18,770 nucleotides of DNA from positions 1 through 18,770 of the forward strand of contig JAHRAW010000132.1 of assembly GCA_020027415.1 (NCBI GenBank), written 5' to 3'. Made by a program: the position numbers and the translations under genes. The notes under the pieces were generated by a model, which searched no databases, was not told where the DNA came from, and worked only from the letters and a program-made list of their open reading frames with translations. Shown piece after piece: positions 16,852-18,770 of the stretch. Each line of letters begins with the position of its first letter. The stretch's first letter is position 1. The stretch comes from Gammaproteobacteria bacterium (lineage in GTDB: Bacteria; Pseudomonadota; Gammaproteobacteria; Arenicellales; Poriferihabitantaceae).

Positions 16852-17847
16852 ATGTCAAATTACCAAAAAATCGCATGTTTGTTCCCCGGGCAAGGGGCGC
16901 AATACCCCGGGCTCGGCAAAGATTTATACGAACAACTCGCCGTGGTGCGGGACACCTACGCCGAAGCCAGCGCGGCGCTGGGCTACGATATTGCCGCGTT
17001 GTCTTTTCAAGCGCCGGCCGACAAGATTAACCTGACGCGCTACACCCAGCCGGTGTTGTTGACCCACTCAATCGCTTGCTGGCGCGCTTTCCACCAACAA
17101 ACCAACCCTGACGCCGACCGCGCCCATTCGTTGCCGATATGCATGGCCGCCGGGCATAGCCTCGGCGAGTATTCCGCGCTGGTCTGCGCCGACGCGCTGG
17201 GTTTTGGGGCGGCTTTGCAACTGGTGAAGAAACGCGGTGAATTGATGGGCGAATACGGGCGCGGCGAAATGGCGGCGCTGATGCTCACCCGCGAAGCGGC
17301 TTCCGCGTTAGCCGGGCGACACTACTGCGGGATTGCCGCCTGCAACCTGCCGGAGCAAACCGTGGTCGGCGGCGGCGGCGCCGATTTGGAGCAGTTACTG
17401 CGCGCCATGGCGGCGCAATTTCCGCGAAAACGCAGCGTCCGCCTGAAAACCGAGGGCGCGTTTCACACCTATCATATGATTGACGCGGCGCTGAAATTCC
17501 GCGAAACGTTGGCGCAAGTTGAGTTCAAAGCGCCGCGCTTGCGCGTGTTGTCCAACTTCACCGGCGATTTCCATGATGCGGATCTTGACGCGCTCAAATC
17601 GCGCTTATTTTTGCAACTCTTCAATCCGGTGCTGTGGCATCAAAACTTGACGCAGGTTTATGCCGGCGGCGCGGATGTGCTGATTGAATTCGGCGGCGGC
17701 TTGGGCAAGGGAGAAACGTCGGATAGCAAACGCCCGAACTTAGAGAGTATGGTCAATAAAACCCGCCGAGAGGCGGCGCATCCCCCCGCATATTTAGCCG
17801 TGATCAACACCCAAACGTTGCAAGAATCGGTGGCCGCGCTGGCTTGA
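16852..17847 (+). CDS. fabD: Malonyl-CoA:ACP transacylase-like protein
   Basis: A 331-residue acyltransferase that loads malonyl onto acyl carrier protein for fatty-acid or related synthesis. It shows the oxyanion motif FPGQGAQYPG (11-20), nucleophile Ser103 in GHSLGEYSAL, an Arg in KKRGELMG (Arg129) for the malonyl carboxylate, and His205 in EGAFHTYHM; GAFH fits the malonyl-type signature. It differs from housekeeping FabD in its C-terminus: after IEFGGGLGKGE comes a Lys/Arg/Asn-rich tail (KRPNLESMVNKTRREAAHPP) and a final segment of unknown role. It is not in the usual plsX-fabH-fabD-fabG-acpP cluster but alone, divergent from folD. ATG 16852 lacks a ribosome binding site; an ATG 8 bp upstream is out of frame. 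It could be the sole FabD or a dedicated acyltransferase. Confidence 0.85.
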   Translation: MSNYQKIACLFPGQGAQYPGLGKDLYEQLAVVRDTYAEASAALGYDIAALSFQAPADKINLTRYTQPVLLTHSIACWRAFHQQTNPDADRAHSLPICMAAGHSLGEYSALVCADALGFGAALQLVKKRGELMGEYGRGEMAALMLTREAASALAGRHYCGIAACNLPEQTVVGGGGADLEQLLRAMAAQFPRKRSVRLKTEGAFHTYHMIDAALKFRETLAQVEFKAPRLRVLSNFTGDFHDADLDALKSRLFLQLFNPVLWHQNLTQVYAGGADVLIEFGGGLGKGETSDSKRPNLESMVNKTRREAAHPPAYLAVINTQTLQESVAALA

Positions 17848-17907
17848 GCCGGGCATCTTTTGCCGCGGGGATTCGTTCGCCTGAGTCGTCTTAAATTCGC
17901 CACCCAA

Positions 17908-17949
17908 CCCGCGTCATTCCCGCGATCTTTTAAGCGGGAATGACGCGGG
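17908..17949. repeat. REP/MITE-like perfect inverted repeat
   Basis: CCCGCGTCATTCCCGC (17908-17923) is perfectly complementary to GCGGGAATGACGCGGG (17934-17949) around a 10 nt A/T-rich loop. The GTCATTCCCGC core is of a kind found as dispersed palindromes in many proteobacterial genomes, and similar ATTCCC-GGGAAT repeats are known from Neisseria. It lies about 60 bp after fabD and could act as a transcript-end hairpin, although no T-run follows. Confidence 0.7.
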
Positions 17950-18025
17950 ATAGACAACCGCAGGAATACCGAAGCGCCCTGCGCGAATCCCACCGCAGAT
18001 ACAACAACATTGTCCGGTTTTATGC

Positions 18026-18054
18026 TTGCCAAAACACCAACAAAAGAGTATCTT
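18026..18054 (+). promoter_or_regulatory. Candidate promoter of the poly-C gene
   Basis: TTGCCA at 18026-18031 (5 of 6 to consensus) and TATCTT at 18049-18054 (4 of 6) are separated by 17 bp. The start site would be about 18061, giving a leader of about 50 nt to the ATG at 18111. If correct, the upstream in-frame ATG at 18022 could not be used. Confidence 0.4.
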
Positions 18055-18097
18055 CCTAATCCAGGCACGCCATCGGCGTACTCATTTACCAACCATT

Positions 18098-18101
18098 GGA
18101 G
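18098..18101 (+). promoter_or_regulatory. Ribosome binding site that decides the start of the poly-C gene
   Basis: GGAG ends nine bases before ATG 18111, within TTGGAGAAAATCATC. It is one of the few clear Shine-Dalgarno sequences in the window and supports this ATG over the one at 18022, which has none. Confidence 0.6.
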
Positions 18102-18110
18102 AAAATCATC

Positions 18111-18770
18111 ATGCAACATTCTTTTAATCACGCAACCATTTCACCCCCCCCCCCCCCCCCAATTTTCGGCTAACAAACGCCGCAACGGGTTAGTCGGGGC
18201 AGCCCTCGCCACCACCTTGACCGCCGGCATCGGCTCAGCAGTGGCAGAAAACCGACCGCTAGACGCTGACATCAGCGGTAAGTTAATTGACTTTTACCGC
18301 ACCACCATGCGAGCGGTGGATGCGGATCCAACCACCACTAATGTGATGGTTCTCATTAATCTGGGCTTGGCGAATCTGGCGAATGAGCATGGGGGTAATC
18401 CTGGCGAAGAACGAGATGGCTGTACGGATTTTAGCCGCGCAGCCAGTTTTTGCATAGCCGCAGTCACTGCGGAATTTGCGGATGTCTACGGCTTTAACAT
18501 CCCCGCCACAACAGCGGCACTCAATACCGAATTAGGCGTATCCGTAGAGTCTACCGACAATACAGAAGCATTGCGCGTAGATAAAATTCGCCCGGAGGTG
18601 TTGGCGTATTTTCGTGATACATACCCGGTGCCTTCTGCTGACGATGACGATGCCCCATGGGCGGAAGCCATTGGCGGAGCCATTGTGTTGTCTTACTTCG
18701 CCAACTACCTAATCAAACAAACCACTTGGCAAGGCAACTTATTCACCTACGCCATGCCCACCAGCGATGA
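18111..18770 (+). CDS. Putative phase-variable exported protein, OFF in this sequence; partial at right edge
   Basis: From ATG 18111 the frame reads MQHSFNHATIS, then prolines from the C-run, IFG and a stop at 18171. One base out of phase, the frame from the C-run is open to the window end. With 16 or 19 cytosines the two join. The joined protein (16 C) has a signal peptide: basic NKRRN (about 21-25), hydrophobic GLVGAALATTLTAGIGSAVA (26-45), and a likely cleavage after AVA at 45, before ENRPLD. The two arginines give only a weak Tat resemblance. At least 174 mature residues follow, with Cys at 18421 and 18451 (possible disulfide), an acidic DDDD patch near 18642-18653 and a hydrophobic AIGGAIVLSYFANYL stretch. 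I recognise no family. An alternative in-frame ATG at 18022 would read through C17 without a shift, but lacks a ribosome binding site and puts 40-odd residues before the signal peptide. GC is visibly lower than in neighbouring genes. Confidence 0.65.
18144..18160 (+). repeat. Homopolymeric C17 tract
   Basis: Seventeen consecutive cytosines lie after codon 11 of the exported-protein gene, immediately before its signal peptide. This is by far the longest homopolymer in the window. Runs of this length are prone to slipped-strand mispairing, and here each single-base change switches the frame. Confidence 0.95.

Overview
The window looks like a chromosomal segment of a GC-rich gammaproteobacterium. 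The evidence is gene order: def-fmt-rsmB-trkA is the classical gammaproteobacterial block, leuS-lptE-holA is the standard order in that class, holA-proA and a divergent engB/cytochrome c4 pair recall pseudomonads, and TrkA (458 aa) and TrkH (483 aa) match the E. coli lengths. I cannot name the genus. Most housekeeping genes have no obvious Shine-Dalgarno sequence, so many starts rest on family alignment.

Layout. On the minus strand, 1-2276 holds a three-gene run: a small DoxX-like membrane protein, an ATP-grasp-like protein, and a second ATP-grasp protein that runs off the left edge and resembles the C-terminal ligase part of cyanophycin synthetase. A 297 bp divergent region follows. The plus strand from 2574 to 14104 is a dense housekeeping run: def, fmt, rsmB (initiator-protein maturation, tRNA formylation, 16S rRNA m5C), trkA and trkH (potassium uptake), leuS, lptE, holA and proA. 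engB (minus) converges on proA and is divergent from a dihaem cytochrome c4 gene. The gap between them carries a near-consensus sigma70 promoter whose start site falls in a perfect 18 bp palindrome. folD (minus) converges on the cytochrome gene and is divergent from a fabD-like malonyltransferase with an unusual C-terminal tail. After fabD comes a perfect 16 bp inverted repeat of the REP/MITE type.

The most interesting part is the right end. From 18111 there is a good ribosome binding site and ATG, then eleven codons, then a run of 17 cytosines. In the frame of that ATG translation stops at 18171. One base away, an open frame runs uninterrupted to the window edge and encodes a basic-hydrophobic signal peptide followed by an exported protein of no family I recognise. 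Losing one C or gaining two would join them. This is the architecture of a phase-variable, simple-sequence contingency gene, captured here in the OFF state. The gene is partial, has visibly lower GC than its neighbours, and has a plausible promoter of its own.

No rRNA, tRNA, CRISPR array or intact insertion sequence was seen.
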